Under the pieces are notes generated by a model. It had not been told where the DNA came from, did not search any database, and saw only the letters and a program-made list of their open reading frames with translations. Below, piece after piece: positions 8,868 to 17,850 of a stretch of DNA of 64,000 nt (positions within the stretch are counted from its first letter, which is position 1; every line of letters starts with the position of its first letter). Source of the DNA: Streptomyces sp. NBC_00461 (GTDB lineage: Bacteria; Actinomycetota; Actinomycetes; Streptomycetales; Streptomycetaceae); assembly GCF_036013935.1 (NCBI RefSeq), contig NZ_CP107902.1:124001-188000 (forward strand), given 5' to 3'. A program made the position numbers and the translations under genes.

Positions 8868-9292
8868 TGAAGCCTCCCGAGCGACTGCAGGACTGGTGGC
8901 AGGGGCGAAGATGGCGCGAGGACCGTGGGGACACCAGTATCCAGATGGCGATCATCTTCCCGTTCGTGCTGCTCGCCACGGTCGCCGTCATCCAGGCCTC
9001 CATGTGGTACTACGCCCGGCAGATCGCCCTGACCGCTGCCCGTGAGGGCCTCACCGCTGCCCGCGCCTACGATTCCAGCCCGGCTGACGGTGCGGCCCAG
9101 GCGCGAACCGTGCTGGGGCGCACCGCGGGTGACAGCCTGCGCGGCTACAGCGTCTCCGCGAGCAGCAGTGGGCAGCGCGTTCAGGTTCAGGTGTCCGGCA
9201 CGGCCCTGTCGATGATTCCTGGCGTGTCGGGCCTGCAGGTCAGCCAGTCGGCGTCCGGCCCCGTGGAGCGCTGGACGGTCCCGGGGGAGTGA
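8867..9292 (+). CDS. TadE-family pseudopilin (first copy)
   Basis: ATG at 8867 overlaps the pilin stop (GTGATGA); a GTG at 8864 is in the same frame. The 141-aa protein has a short basic N-terminus, then DTSIQMAIIFPFVLLATVAV, which matches the TadE membrane helix with a pilin-like hydrophobic core (about 26-48). A small extracellular domain rich in Ala/Ser and short beta strands follows. TadE/TadF proteins are minor pilins needed for assembly. Confidence 0.8.
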   Translation: MKPPERLQDWWQGRRWREDRGDTSIQMAIIFPFVLLATVAVIQASMWYYARQIALTAAREGLTAARAYDSSPADGAAQARTVLGRTAGDSLRGYSVSASSSGQRVQVQVSGTALSMIPGVSGLQVSQSASGPVERWTVPGE

Positions 9293-9297
9293 ATCAC

Positions 9298-9750
9298 GTG
9301 CGATCCATGGCCCGCTGGGCTCGCAGACTGCGCAGCGATGAGGGCAGTGCCGCGATCGAGGCGGCGATCGTCCTCCCGGCATTGATCATGTTTCTGTGTC
9401 TGGCGATCGCCGGCGGCCGGATCGTCACCTCCGGCGCGAAGATCGACTCTGCGGCCGAGGACGCGGCGCGGGAGGCGTCCATCCACCGCACAGCGGCCAC
9501 CGCCCAGAGTGCCGCGCAGTCGGCGGCAGCCGAGTCCCTCAATGACCAGGGCATCAGGTGCGCGTCGACATCCGTCAACATCAACACCGGTGGTCTCAGC
9601 GTGCCCGTGGGACAGGTCGGCACCGTCACCGTGACGGTGACCTGCACGGTCAATCTGGCAGACCTCCTGCTTCCGGGCGTGCCAGGAGCCAAGACACTCA
9701 CCTCGACGGCGACCTCGGTAGTGGACCAGTACAGGCAGCGGGGTGACTGA
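9298..9750 (+). CDS. TadE-family pseudopilin (second copy)
   Basis: GTG 9298 is preferred to GTG 9289 because GGGGGAG is 9 bases upstream of 9298. The 150-aa protein has the classic TadE start SDEGSAAIEAAIVLPALIMF: an acidic Glu before a 20-residue helix. It is followed by an Ala-rich helix and a beta-rich external domain with two Cys residues (GIRCASTS and VTCTVNL) that could pair. The stop overlaps the next start (TGATGA). Confidence 0.8.
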   Translation: MRSMARWARRLRSDEGSAAIEAAIVLPALIMFLCLAIAGGRIVTSGAKIDSAAEDAAREASIHRTAATAQSAAQSAAAESLNDQGIRCASTSVNINTGGLSVPVGQVGTVTVTVTCTVNLADLLLPGVPGAKTLTSTATSVVDQYRQRGD

Positions 9751-10202
9751 TGACCGTCCGTCAAATGTGCCTGGGGCGAGTGCGGCTGGACGACCGGGGA
9801 GGCATCACGGTGTTCGTCGCGGTGTGTGTCATCGCGCTGCTCGGGATCATCGGCGTCGCCGTCGACGGCGGCAGCACGATGCGGGCCACGGAACGCGCGG
9901 ACTACATCGCCGGCGAAGCCGCGCGGGCCGGCGGGCAGGCCATCGATCCGGCCGACGCGATCAGCGGGAGGGCGACCGTCGTGGATCCGCAGGCCGCGGC
10001 CGCCGCAGCCCAGGCCTACTTGCGCTCCGCCGGTGCCACCGGCACGGTCAGCGTGTCCGGCCACGACAAGACCCTCACCGTCACGGTCACCGGCACCTAC
10101 GACACGAAGTTCCTGTCCGTGGCGGGGATCGGCTCGCTGTCGGTGACCGGCCACGGCAAGGCCACCCTCCTGCATGGCGTCACGGCTCCCGAAGGAAACT
10201 GA
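9750..10202 (+). CDS. TadG-like pilus assembly protein
   Basis: 150 aa, starting at the ATG that overlaps the previous stop. The N-terminal segment DDRGGITVFVAVCVIALLGI is the Tad_N/TadG-type membrane helix, followed by AVDGGSTMRATERADYIAGE, typical of putative Flp pilus-assembly TadE/G-like proteins. The external part is a short beta domain. Its stop overlaps the ATG of the LysM/BTAD gene, so the whole set from 3659 to 13696 appears to be one transcript. Confidence 0.8.
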   Translation: MTVRQMCLGRVRLDDRGGITVFVAVCVIALLGIIGVAVDGGSTMRATERADYIAGEAARAGGQAIDPADAISGRATVVDPQAAAAAAQAYLRSAGATGTVSVSGHDKTLTVTVTGTYDTKFLSVAGIGSLSVTGHGKATLLHGVTAPEGN

Positions 10203-13200
10203 TGAGCACCACCCCCTCCCCCACCGCAACCGCCGGCCGCACCCTGGCGCGGGTCTGCAAGGCCCTGCTGAGCGCGGTGGTGCTGGCGGTCGCGGTCGCC
10301 GGGCTGCCGCTGCTGCTGGCCTGGGCCACCCCGGTCATCTGGGCTGCCACCCACGACGACGCCCTGCACCTGCTGGACCGGCAGGACACCGGCAGCGTGT
10401 TCCTGCTGCTGCTCGTCGCGGTGGGCTGGATCGGCTGGGCGCAGTTCAGCTTCTGCACCGTGCGCGAGCTGATCGCGCAGGTGCGGGGCCGTACCTGGCA
10501 TGCCCCGCGCGGGATGGGCGCCTCGCAGCGCGCCGCCGCTCTCCTGATCGGCAGCATCCTGGTGCTGCTGCCCACCAGCTCGGCGCTGGCCTCCGACGCC
10601 CAGGCCGCCCCGGCCACCACGGCGGCCCCCGTCCCCGGCCAGACCCACACGCCGCAGACCACCGCGACCGAGCAGGCTCAGACGCCTGCGGCGAGCACAC
10701 CGGCGTCCCGCTCGACATACACGGTGCGCGAGACGCGGCCCGCCCAGAGTCTGTGGGGCGTCGCCGAGAAGGAGCTGGGAGACGGCGAGCGGTGGCGGGA
10801 GATCGCCGACCTGAACGAGGGCCGGACCATGGTCGACGGCACGGTCTTCCGCGCGAACAGCTTTCTGCAACCCGGCTGGCAGCTCCAGATGCCCGAGACC
10901 GCTCCGGCCGCGGGAGGCTTCCGCACGCAGCTGGGTGACAGCGCTCCGGCCGGCGACGAGAAGGGGCGGCACGTCGTCACGGTCCACTCGGGCGACTACC
11001 TGTCGAAGATCGCCGAGAAGGAGCTCGGCGACGGCGACGCATGGCCGCAGCTGTTCGAGGCCAGCCAGGGCAAGCCGCAGCCGCATGGCCTGCCCGAGAT
11101 CACCGACCCCGACGTCATCCGCCCCGGGCAGCAGGTCACCGTGCCCGGTGCCCCAACCGGCCAGCCGCCCCAAGACCGAGACCAGGGTGAGGAGTCGGGC
11201 AGCCAGGAAACCACTCCCCCCACCCCTCAGAACCCCGACGGCATGCAGAAGCCGGGCGACGACTCGGGGGATGCACAGGCCCCCGCGCCCAGCCAGACCC
11301 GGGCGCCCACACCGCAGTCGTCGGCGCCCAGCACACCGTCCAGCCGCCCGGCCGAGCAGCCCGGGCAAGGCCAGTCCTCGCCGTCCGCAGCGGCGACCGC
11401 GACGCCCGAACCCAGCGCCAGCGCCCCGGCTTCCGCCCCCTCCCCGTCGGCGTCGGCGCAGCCGGACGGCTCCGCTTCCCCTTCCCCCGCTGCTCCCGCG
11501 ACCCAGACCCCGGCGACGGCCCCGGCCAGCAGCCCGCTGAACCTGCGCATCGTGCTCGGCGCCGGCGCGCTGCTCGCTGCCGCGATCACCGGGGCGCTCG
11601 CCCTGCGCAGGACGCTGCAGCGGCGCCGCCGCAAGCCGGGCGAGAAGATCGCCATCGCGTCGCAGACGTCCGTCGCGGAGGCCCAGTTGGCGGCGGCCGC
11701 CGAGCCCGGCGGCGCTTGCCGTCTGGATGTGGCGCTGCGGACCCTGGCCCACCACCTGGCCCAGCAGGAGGAGGACGACGCGGTCCTGCCGCCGCTGCGG
11801 GCCGCCCGGATCGGGACCCGTACGGTGGAGGTGCTGCCCGAGGACCTCACCCAGGAACCGGTAGCCCCCTTCACTAGCGGGCAGGGCGGATGGTGGGCCC
11901 TGCCCGCCGATGCCGCGCTCCTGGACAAGGAGATGGCCCGGGACGTACCGGCGCCGTATCCGGGGCTGGTCACAATCGGCAGCACCGCGGCGGGCGACCT
12001 GCTGCTGCACAACCTCGCCGGGCTGCCCGCGCTGTTGCTGGACGGCAACCCGCTCCACATCACCGAGGTGTGCACCTCACTCGCCCTGGAACTCGGCATG
12101 AGCCCCTGGGCGGCCGAAGTCGAGGTCGTCACCGTGGGGTTCGGCGAGGACCTGCCACAACTGCTGCCCACCGCGCGGATCGCCCACATGCGCCAGCCCG
12201 CACACGCACTGCGCGACCTGAGCGAACGCCTCCTGGAAGCACACCAGATGCCCGAAACCCAGCATCAGCCGTATCTGCTGCTGTGCGCTGCCCCCCTGGA
12301 CGAGGACACCGCCTGGCAGTTCGCCGACCTGATCGACCGGGCGGGGACAGTGCCCGTCACCCTGATCGCCCCAGCGAGCACGGCGGCCACTCACTTCCCT
12401 GAGGCGGAGATCCTCAACGCCTCCACCAGCGAACCGCAAACCCTCGACCACGCCGGCACCGACATCACAGTGCAACGCCTTCAGCACGCCGCCTACCTCC
12501 ACATCACCACCGCCCTGAAGGTGTCCGGGCAGCCGCCCCACCCGGCCGACGGACCCTGGCAGGACGTCCCGGACGAACCCGACAGCATGCCGCAGACCCA
12601 GCAGGCATCGCCGGACCAGCCCAACGCGCCCGCAACCCCCGCCCCGATCCCCTCGCCGACAGCGGCAACGGAGGTGAACGGCGAGGTCTTCCCGGCCCTG
12701 CTCACCGCCAGCACCGACCCATCCGGGCTCCGCCCCCTCTCCCCCACCACATCGCCGACCGGACACGAGGACAAGACCGGCCCCGGCACCGACACAGCGG
12801 TGCCTTCGCTCCCGGCGCCCGCGGCTGCCGCCGATTCCACCGCCGCAGCAGGGGCCGCAGAAGCTGACGACCCAGCACCCTCCGCCGACAAACCCACAGT
12901 GCCGGTCGCGGAAGAGCGCGAGGCGCACGACCTGCACGCCCCCGAGATCCGGGTCCTGGGGCCGGTTGAGGTGACGGGCGTGGACAGCACCGGCCACGGG
13001 CCGAGGATGGCGCAGCTGGCCGCGCTGTTGTATTTTCGGCCCGGGCGAAATGCGGATGTCCTGTGTGCCGACATGGATCCCATCAACCCCTGGTCGACAA
13101 GCACCCTCAACGCGCGGATGCAGGGCCTGCGCAGCTCCCTGGGCAGCGACTCGACGGGCAACGTCTACGTACCACGCCGCAAAACGGGTGAGGACCCCTA

Positions 13201-13696
13201 CCGGCTCACTGCCGCCGTGCGCTGCGACTGGACGCATTTCCTCCAACTCGTCGAACGCGCACTGCCGCAGGGCCCATCCGGCCTGACCGACCTGGAACAG
13301 GCACTCACCTTGGTGCGCGGCCGGCCGTTCGGAGGCAAGGCCCTGCCCTGGGCCGAGCCCTACCAGCAGGAAATGGTCACCCGCATCATCGACGTGGCCC
13401 ACACGGTGGCCACCTACCGCACGCCCGCCGGCCCGCACCACGATCTCAGCGCCGCCCGCCAGGCCATCGCGACCGGCCTCGAGGTTGATGATTCCGCCGA
13501 GCTCTTGTACCGGGACTGGATACGCCTCGAAGCCGCACGCGGCAACCGCAGCGGCCTGCACACCGCCATCACCCGCATTCAACACGTCAACGCCGCACTG
13601 GACTGCTCCCTCGAAACGGAAACCACCCACCTCATCAACAAACTCCTCAACACCCCAGACACGACGGTACGCAACGCAGGACCCGCGATTTCGTGA
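10202..13696 (+). CDS. Large LysM and BTAD-domain membrane protein of the Tad cluster
   Basis: 1164 aa. The first 140 residues hold about three membrane segments. Two LysM-like domains follow, near residue 172 (YTVRETRPAQSLWGVAEKEL) and near 257 (VVTVHSGDYLSKIAEKEL), which predict peptidoglycan binding outside the cell. Next come a Pro/Ser/Thr-rich linker (about 330-440) and another membrane helix near 445-465 (NLRIVLGAGALLAAAITGAL). A long cytoplasmic region ends in a winged-helix/BTAD module (from about residue 916, EIRVLGPVEVTG, then the BTAD-like RDWIRLEAARGNRSGLH). Known family role: LysM/BTAD proteins close Streptomyces Tad operons. Inference: it senses or anchors to the wall and signals inward. 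No DNA target can be inferred. Confidence 0.8.
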   Translation: MSTTPSPTATAGRTLARVCKALLSAVVLAVAVAGLPLLLAWATPVIWAATHDDALHLLDRQDTGSVFLLLLVAVGWIGWAQFSFCTVRELIAQVRGRTWHAPRGMGASQRAAALLIGSILVLLPTSSALASDAQAAPATTAAPVPGQTHTPQTTATEQAQTPAASTPASRSTYTVRETRPAQSLWGVAEKELGDGERWREIADLNEGRTMVDGTVFRANSFLQPGWQLQMPETAPAAGGFRTQLGDSAPAGDEKGRHVVTVHSGDYLSKIAEKELGDGDAWPQLFEASQGKPQPHGLPEITDPDVIRPGQQVTVPGAPTGQPPQDRDQGEESGSQETTPPTPQNPDGMQKPGDDSGDAQAPAPSQTRAPTPQSSAPSTPSSRPAEQPGQGQSSPSAAATATPEPSASAPASAPSPSASAQPDGSASPSPAAPATQTPATAPASSPLNLRIVLGAGALLAAAITGALALRRTLQRRRRKPGEKIAIASQTSVAEAQLAAAAEPGGACRLDVALRTLAHHLAQQEEDDAVLPPLRAARIGTRTVEVLPEDLTQEPVAPFTSGQGGWWALPADAALLDKEMARDVPAPYPGLVTIGSTAAGDLLLHNLAGLPALLLDGNPLHITEVCTSLALELGMSPWAAEVEVVTVGFGEDLPQLLPTARIAHMRQPAHALRDLSERLLEAHQMPETQHQPYLLLCAAPLDEDTAWQFADLIDRAGTVPVTLIAPASTAATHFPEAEILNASTSEPQTLDHAGTDITVQRLQHAAYLHITTALKVSGQPPHPADGPWQDVPDEPDSMPQTQQASPDQPNAPATPAPIPSPTAATEVNGEVFPALLTASTDPSGLRPLSPTTSPTGHEDKTGPGTDTAVPSLPAPAAAADSTAAAGAAEADDPAPSADKPTVPVAEEREAHDLHAPEIRVLGPVEVTGVDSTGHGPRMAQLAALLYFRPGRNADVLCADMDPINPWSTSTLNARMQGLRSSLGSDSTGNVYVPRRKTGEDPYRLTAAVRCDWTHFLQLVERALPQGPSGLTDLEQALTLVRGRPFGGKALPWAEPYQQEMVTRIIDVAHTVATYRTPAGPHHDLSAARQAIATGLEVDDSAELLYRDWIRLEAARGNRSGLHTAITRIQHVNAALDCSLETETTHLINKLLNTPDTTVRNAGPAIS

Positions 13697-13992
13697 ACAA
13701 TTCCACGTGACCATGAGCGCCGATCGAACATTCCCGCGTGATCATGGACAGCGGTAACGTTCAGCGGCTGTCACTTGCCGCCCGTTGGCGATCTTCCCGT
13801 TTGGGACGCCAGCCGGGTCGAACCCAACCGGTTGCCGGCGCCTTCGGCCCGGAGTCCCGTCGGGCCCGCACAGGGCCTCGGGGCTTGTCTCCCCCACCAC
13901 GCTCGTACGGCAGCAGCGCATCCTTCAGGATGGCGCACTACGGTCCGGTCGGCCGGGATCCTGGTTCTTTCTTCAAAGGACCAGAGTAGCCA
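13697..13992. other. Intergenic, no gene seen
   Basis: No frame shows similarity to a known family. The segment separates the Tad operon from a PIN-like gene that is cut by an IS remnant. No terminator hairpin with a U-tract was recognised. Confidence 0.4.
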
Positions 13993-14385
13993 ATGATCAT
14001 CCTGGACACCTGCGTGATACGAAGCATGGGACTCGACAGCAGCGAGGCGCACTTGCACCACGCCATCCGGGAGACAAAGAGGGAGAGGGTCGCAGCGCCA
14101 TGGATAGTCCTGGAGGAGCGCGCAGCGCAACTGGCCATCAAGCACGTCGAGGCGCATCAGAAGGCATCCCAAGCCCTTCAGCAGCTTCGGCGGGCAACGC
14201 CCGGCGATGTGCCCGAGCTTGGTGACCCGGACCCGGAGGCCGTACGCGCGCACTGGCGGGAGGAGCTGACCCAGCTGGTAGAGGTCTTGCGGACGAGCGA
14301 GGCCGCGCTGCGTGAGGGGATGTACCGGGAGGTCAACGTCCTGCCTCCGGCCAGCTCAAAGAAGGATCCGTGGGCTTGTTGTACT
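13993..14385 (+). pseudogene. PIN-like protein, 3' end lost to an IS5 remnant
   Basis: ATG 13993 begins MIILDTCVIRSMGLDSSE. The hydrophobic strand followed by an early Asp (LDTCV) is the first acidic motif of PIN-domain nucleases. About 125 residues continue as a helical, charged protein (RETKRERVAAPWIVLEE, then KHVEAHQKASQAL). At about 14385 the frame runs straight into IS5 transposase sequence and no later PIN acidic motifs (second and third Asp) are present. The frame stays open, so a chimeric polypeptide could be made, but the PIN fold would be incomplete. No antitoxin partner is adjacent. Confidence 0.55.
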
Positions 14386-15040
14386 GCGCGGCGCTACCTG
14401 CCGCACGACTTCGCCCCGTGGGCCACGGTCTACGGATACGTCGCCAAGTGGCAACACGACGGCGTGTTCGAGCAGCTCACCGGCCTGCTGCGGCGCCTGG
14501 TACGCGAAGCCGAGGGCCGAGGCGCGGAGCCGTCGGCCTGCGTGCTGGACTCCCAGACCATCAAGACCTCCGCCAACGTGCACCTCGCCAATCAGGGCAC
14601 GGACGCCGCGGATCATCGGACGCAAGCGCCACCTCGGCTGCGACACCCTCGGCCTGCTGCTGACCGTGCTGGTCACCGCCGCCAGCGTCTCCGACACCGC
14701 AGCCGGCGTGACCCTGCTGTCCCGCATCGCCACCGCCCACCCGCACATCACGAAAGCCTGGGTGGACGCGGGCTACCGCACCACCGCCATCGACCACGGC
14801 ACCCGCCGCGGCATCGACGTCCACCCCGTCCAACGCCCGCCCGGCGCCCGCGGGTTCACGATCATCCCGAGACGATGGACCATCGAGCGCAGCATCGGAT
14901 GACTCATGCACCACCGACGCCTCGCCCGCGACTACGAGACACACCCGCACCGCTCCGAAGCCATGATCCACCTCGCGATGATCGACCTCATGACCCGCAG
15001 ACTCACCGGCGAAGCCACCCCGAACTGGCGCGGAACCTGA
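14386..15040 (+). mobile_element. Decayed IS5-family insertion sequence (5'-truncated, two frameshifts)
   Basis: Transposase similarity begins at RRYLPHDFAPWATVYGYVAK and continues SACVLDSQTIKTSANVHL in the frame of the PIN remnant. It then shifts near 14605 to IGRKRHLGCDTLGLLLTVLV in a second frame. That frame hits a stop near 14900, and a third frame supplies HRRLARDYETHPHRSEAM to the TGA at 15038-15040. These blocks are the middle and C-terminal parts of a DDE transposase of the IS5 family. The N-terminal third and left end are missing. The right end lies probably near 15075, just before the stop of the acyltransferase gene on the other strand. Inactive. Confidence 0.8.
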
Positions 15041-15098
15041 CCCGGGACCAAACACGAATCACCGGACCAAACGCTCAGTTACAGCAGTGGCCGGAGGG

Positions 15099-16433
15099 TC
15101 AGTCCGCTGGCTGGGCCGCGGTGGCCATGTCTTCGAGGGCCTGCCGCCAGCGTGCGGGGAGGCTTTCTGCACCGGGGAGTGCTTCGTCGATGCGGAAACA
15201 TGCACTCACCTCGTTTCCGTAGACGAACACGGCAACCGTCATGGGCGCACCTGGCGGGCAAACGACCAGGGGATCGATGCGGTTCACCTCCGCGTCGCCG
15301 TAGCGCAGACGGTGACGCACGACGACGTAGGAGGCGCCGAGCGTGAGCCGGCCAGGGGCGGTCATGAGTGCCACCAGACGCTGAAACGGCCACATCGGGA
15401 GCCGAGTGAGTATCGCGCGGAGTACTGCCTTGTGCTCCGTCGACTTCAGTGGGTGGGTGAGCGTGCGCGTGTGTGCCAGGCGTTGGAGGAGTGGCATGGT
15501 GCCGCCTGGCAGGTCGATACGGGCCAGGAAAAGGCGATTGCCGGGGGCTGTCACTTCTTCGGCTGTGCGGAGGTTGATGGGGATCATGACGGGGATGGGG
15601 AGGTCGGCAGCGCGGGGCCATGCGGCTTGCGCCCACTCCGCGACCGCGTCGGCCATGGCCGTTAGATTGACGTCGTTGGTACTGGCGTCGCCGGCGCGTG
15701 CCGTTGTCCGCAGCCACGCCGCGGGCGCGTAGGTCAACATGAGGTGGCGGCGGCTGGACAGTGGGTGTGCCGGTGAACTCCACCGGTGGTGTTTGCCGGC
15801 GCGCCGCAGCAGCATCATGGTGCTGCGCAGGACCTGTCCCGGCCGAAGCCGGTGTTCATGGGGGACTCCTCGCGCCACCGCTGCGGACTGCTCGACACGC
15901 ATCGGTGGCCCGAACAGGGCCTCGAGCACCGCGAGGATGCTGCCGCCGTCCTGCAGTGCGTGATGGGTGAGGTATAACAGGACGAATCCGTCGGGGACAT
16001 GCCCGTGGAGCAAGATCAGACGCCAGGTGGGAACTGCCTCGGGCCAAGGTTCCCGTAGGAGGCGCCGCATTGCGGCGTCGAGAGGTTCCGGTCCCGCGTC
16101 GACGCGCTGCGCATGGACGTGGTGGTCCATTTCCGGGGCGGCGGACTTCCATCGTGCCGTCGGCTCGCGCCTGTCCAGGACGTGCGTCAGACAGGGAAGG
16201 TCCGCCAGGCGCGCGGCGACGTGCTGGCGCAGCTCGGCCAGGTCGGGCACGACACCGGTCAGGTGCAGCATCACTCCGGTGTTGGACAGAGCGTCCGGGT
16301 GCTCTGCGTGCCGTTCGACGTCTCGCAGGATGAGATCAGCGGGGGTGGGGGCGAGGAAACTGCAGCTCGCTGGCACGTCTGTCGCCGCCGCCGTCATTCC
16401 GTGCTTTGTTGCTCCCGCGGACCGCTTGGTCAT
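15099..16433 (-). CDS. WS/DGAT-like acyltransferase
   Basis: 444 aa. ATG 16433 has AGGAG 7 bases upstream. The condensation-type active-site motif appears as LTHHALQDGGS (HHxxxDG, about residues 172-178), and the usual C-terminal block VVCPPGAPMTVAVFVYGNEV is present. The family (wax ester synthase/diacylglycerol acyltransferase) transfers acyl chains from acyl-CoA to alcohols or diacylglycerol at the membrane. The next genes encode an ABC exporter and prenyltransferases, so the alcohol acceptor here may be an isoprenoid (inference). The gene ends 25 bases from the presumed end of the IS5 remnant and its N-terminus is divergent from nothing obvious. Length is close to the family norm of about 450. 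Confidence 0.75.
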   Translation of the reverse strand: MTKRSAGATKHGMTAAATDVPASCSFLAPTPADLILRDVERHAEHPDALSNTGVMLHLTGVVPDLAELRQHVAARLADLPCLTHVLDRREPTARWKSAAPEMDHHVHAQRVDAGPEPLDAAMRRLLREPWPEAVPTWRLILLHGHVPDGFVLLYLTHHALQDGGSILAVLEALFGPPMRVEQSAAVARGVPHEHRLRPGQVLRSTMMLLRRAGKHHRWSSPAHPLSSRRHLMLTYAPAAWLRTTARAGDASTNDVNLTAMADAVAEWAQAAWPRAADLPIPVMIPINLRTAEEVTAPGNRLFLARIDLPGGTMPLLQRLAHTRTLTHPLKSTEHKAVLRAILTRLPMWPFQRLVALMTAPGRLTLGASYVVVRHRLRYGDAEVNRIDPLVVCPPGAPMTVAVFVYGNEVSACFRIDEALPGAESLPARWRQALEDMATAAQPAD

Positions 16434-16536
16434 CCCGAAGCTCCTGCCATGACGATTCTCCGGCGCGGGTGGATGAGCACTCTCTCCCTCAACGAGGGCG
16501 GACAGAGCTGGTCACGTGGATGCCTGCGAGCCGGGC

Positions 16537-17022
16537 TCACGACACCAGGGCGGTTTCCGCCTGCCGGGGCATCGACCCCTGGGCTGTCCGCGAGACCATG
16601 CAGTAGGTACGGGTGCGGGCGGCGAAAGCGGTCATGCCCAGCCCTGCGGTGAAAGAGCCCATCCGGTGCGCAGCAGCAGACAGCTGCAAGGCATGACGTG
16701 CGCCCACGACCGCCCACCTCGGTCTGCACCCTCCCTTGCGTCGGCAGGTAGCCACGATGGCGCTGTCCGCGGCCGCGTTGATCAGGGAGTTCTGCAGCAG
16801 CAGGTCGGTGGAGCTGATCAGTATGGTCAGGAACATTCCGGCCAGCTCTCTGCGCACCACGGCCGCGAGCACGATGCCGAGGCGGCCGTAGATCAGGGCG
16901 CCGGTGAAAATCCCAGCGGCGATCACGGCGGGCTGAACAGTCTGCCAGAACAGGTTCCTCCAGGCGGTGGCGTAGACGGCGACCGCAGCTGCCACCAGGA
17001 CGAGCGAGGCGTACTTCGCCAA
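16537..17022 (-). pseudogene. Truncated, frameshifted paralogue of the ABC permease at 17847
   Basis: The minus-strand frame starts AKYASLVLVAAAVAVYATAW and continues GALIYGRLGIVLAAVVRREL and GMFLTILISSTDLLLQNSLI. This aligns block for block with the permease encoded at 17847-18680 from its residue about 112 (AKMSALVLASGAVAVYAVAV, then RREVEGMFAIVMISVIDVYL). The equivalent of LLPSYGAVQ lies in another frame (YLPTQGRVQ), and later the original frame resumes (AFAARTRT). So it is 5'-truncated and carries at least two frameshifts. It is an inverted partial copy lying head-to-head with the working ABC pair. Not expected to be functional. Confidence 0.7.
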
Positions 17023-17211
17023 CGCGAGGCAGGAGCGCCAGGTCGCCCGCTGCCCCCATCCTCACGTACGAGTATGTGGGCCTTGCCGTCGGCAAAGCGC
17101 TTGCAGCGCCAGTCCGGTCAGCTCAGCCCGGACCGGGCGCCAGCGAGGCGCGGATGCTCGCCGCTGGCCTGCCGCCTGTGCCGTACCCCGCCGCCAGGAA
17201 GGTCGTTAGGC

Positions 17212-17850
17212 ATGAAGATCGGCGAGAGGTTCGAAGGGGCTGTGATGGAAGTCTGCGGTGTGCACCACGCCTATCGTCGGCGGGTCGTGCTGGGCGGTGT
17301 AAGTCTGCAACTGCGTTCTGGTGTGCTGGCGGGCATCGTCGGGGAGAACGGGGCGGGCAAGACCACGCTGTTGAAGATTCTCTCAGGAGAGTTGCGGCCC
17401 CTGAGCGGTACGATCCGCCACAGCGGCAAGTTCGGGTACTGCCCCCAGGCAGCCGTCCTCAACGATGCCCTCACCGTCCGTCAGCACCTGCAGTTCTTCG
17501 AGACTGCCTATGGCCTCAAGGACCTCCGCAGGGCCGAGGAAGTGATGGAGCGGTTGCACTTCCACGAGTACGCCGACGAGCTCGCCGGCACCCTCAGCGG
17601 CGGCACCCGGCAGAAGCTAAATCTCACGTTGGCGCTGATGCACGACCCGCAGGTGCTGCTGCTGGACGAGCCCTACCAGGGCTTCGACTGGGAGACCTAC
17701 CAGCGCTTCTGGGACCTGGCCGCGTCCTTGCGGGAGTGTGGGCGCTCCGTCCTGGTGGTCTCCCACCTCGCCTACGACACCGACCGCCTGGACGAGCTGT
17801 GGCGCCTCGACGGTGGCCTGCTGCAACAGCAGCCTAAGGAGTCGGTATGA
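17212..17850 (+). CDS. ABC transporter ATP-binding protein
   Basis: ATG 17212, with AGGAAGG about 10 bases upstream (an in-frame ATG at 17245 is an alternative). 212 aa. Walker A GENGAGKTTLL, Q-loop CPQAA, signature LSGGTRQKLNL, Walker B VLLLDEPYQG, and switch His in LVVSHL are all present. It pairs with the permease whose ATG overlaps its stop. Such compact ATPases energise lipid or drug exporters; given the neighbours, the cargo may be an acylated isoprenoid (inference). Confidence 0.9.
   Translation: MKIGERFEGAVMEVCGVHHAYRRRVVLGGVSLQLRSGVLAGIVGENGAGKTTLLKILSGELRPLSGTIRHSGKFGYCPQAAVLNDALTVRQHLQFFETAYGLKDLRRAEEVMERLHFHEYADELAGTLSGGTRQKLNLTLALMHDPQVLLLDEPYQGFDWETYQRFWDLAASLRECGRSVLVVSHLAYDTDRLDELWRLDGGLLQQQPKESV

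Noticed and set aside
10097..12058. 653-codon minus-strand frame
   Set aside because: Antisense shadow of the LysM/BTAD gene; Arg/Gly-rich with no similarity.
12077..13714. 545-codon minus-strand frame
   Set aside because: Antisense of the same gene; no start signal, no known domain.
13810..13850. tRNA-like GGGTCGAACCC
   Set aside because: Resembles a T-arm, but no acceptor stem, D-arm or anticodon arm can be folded around it.
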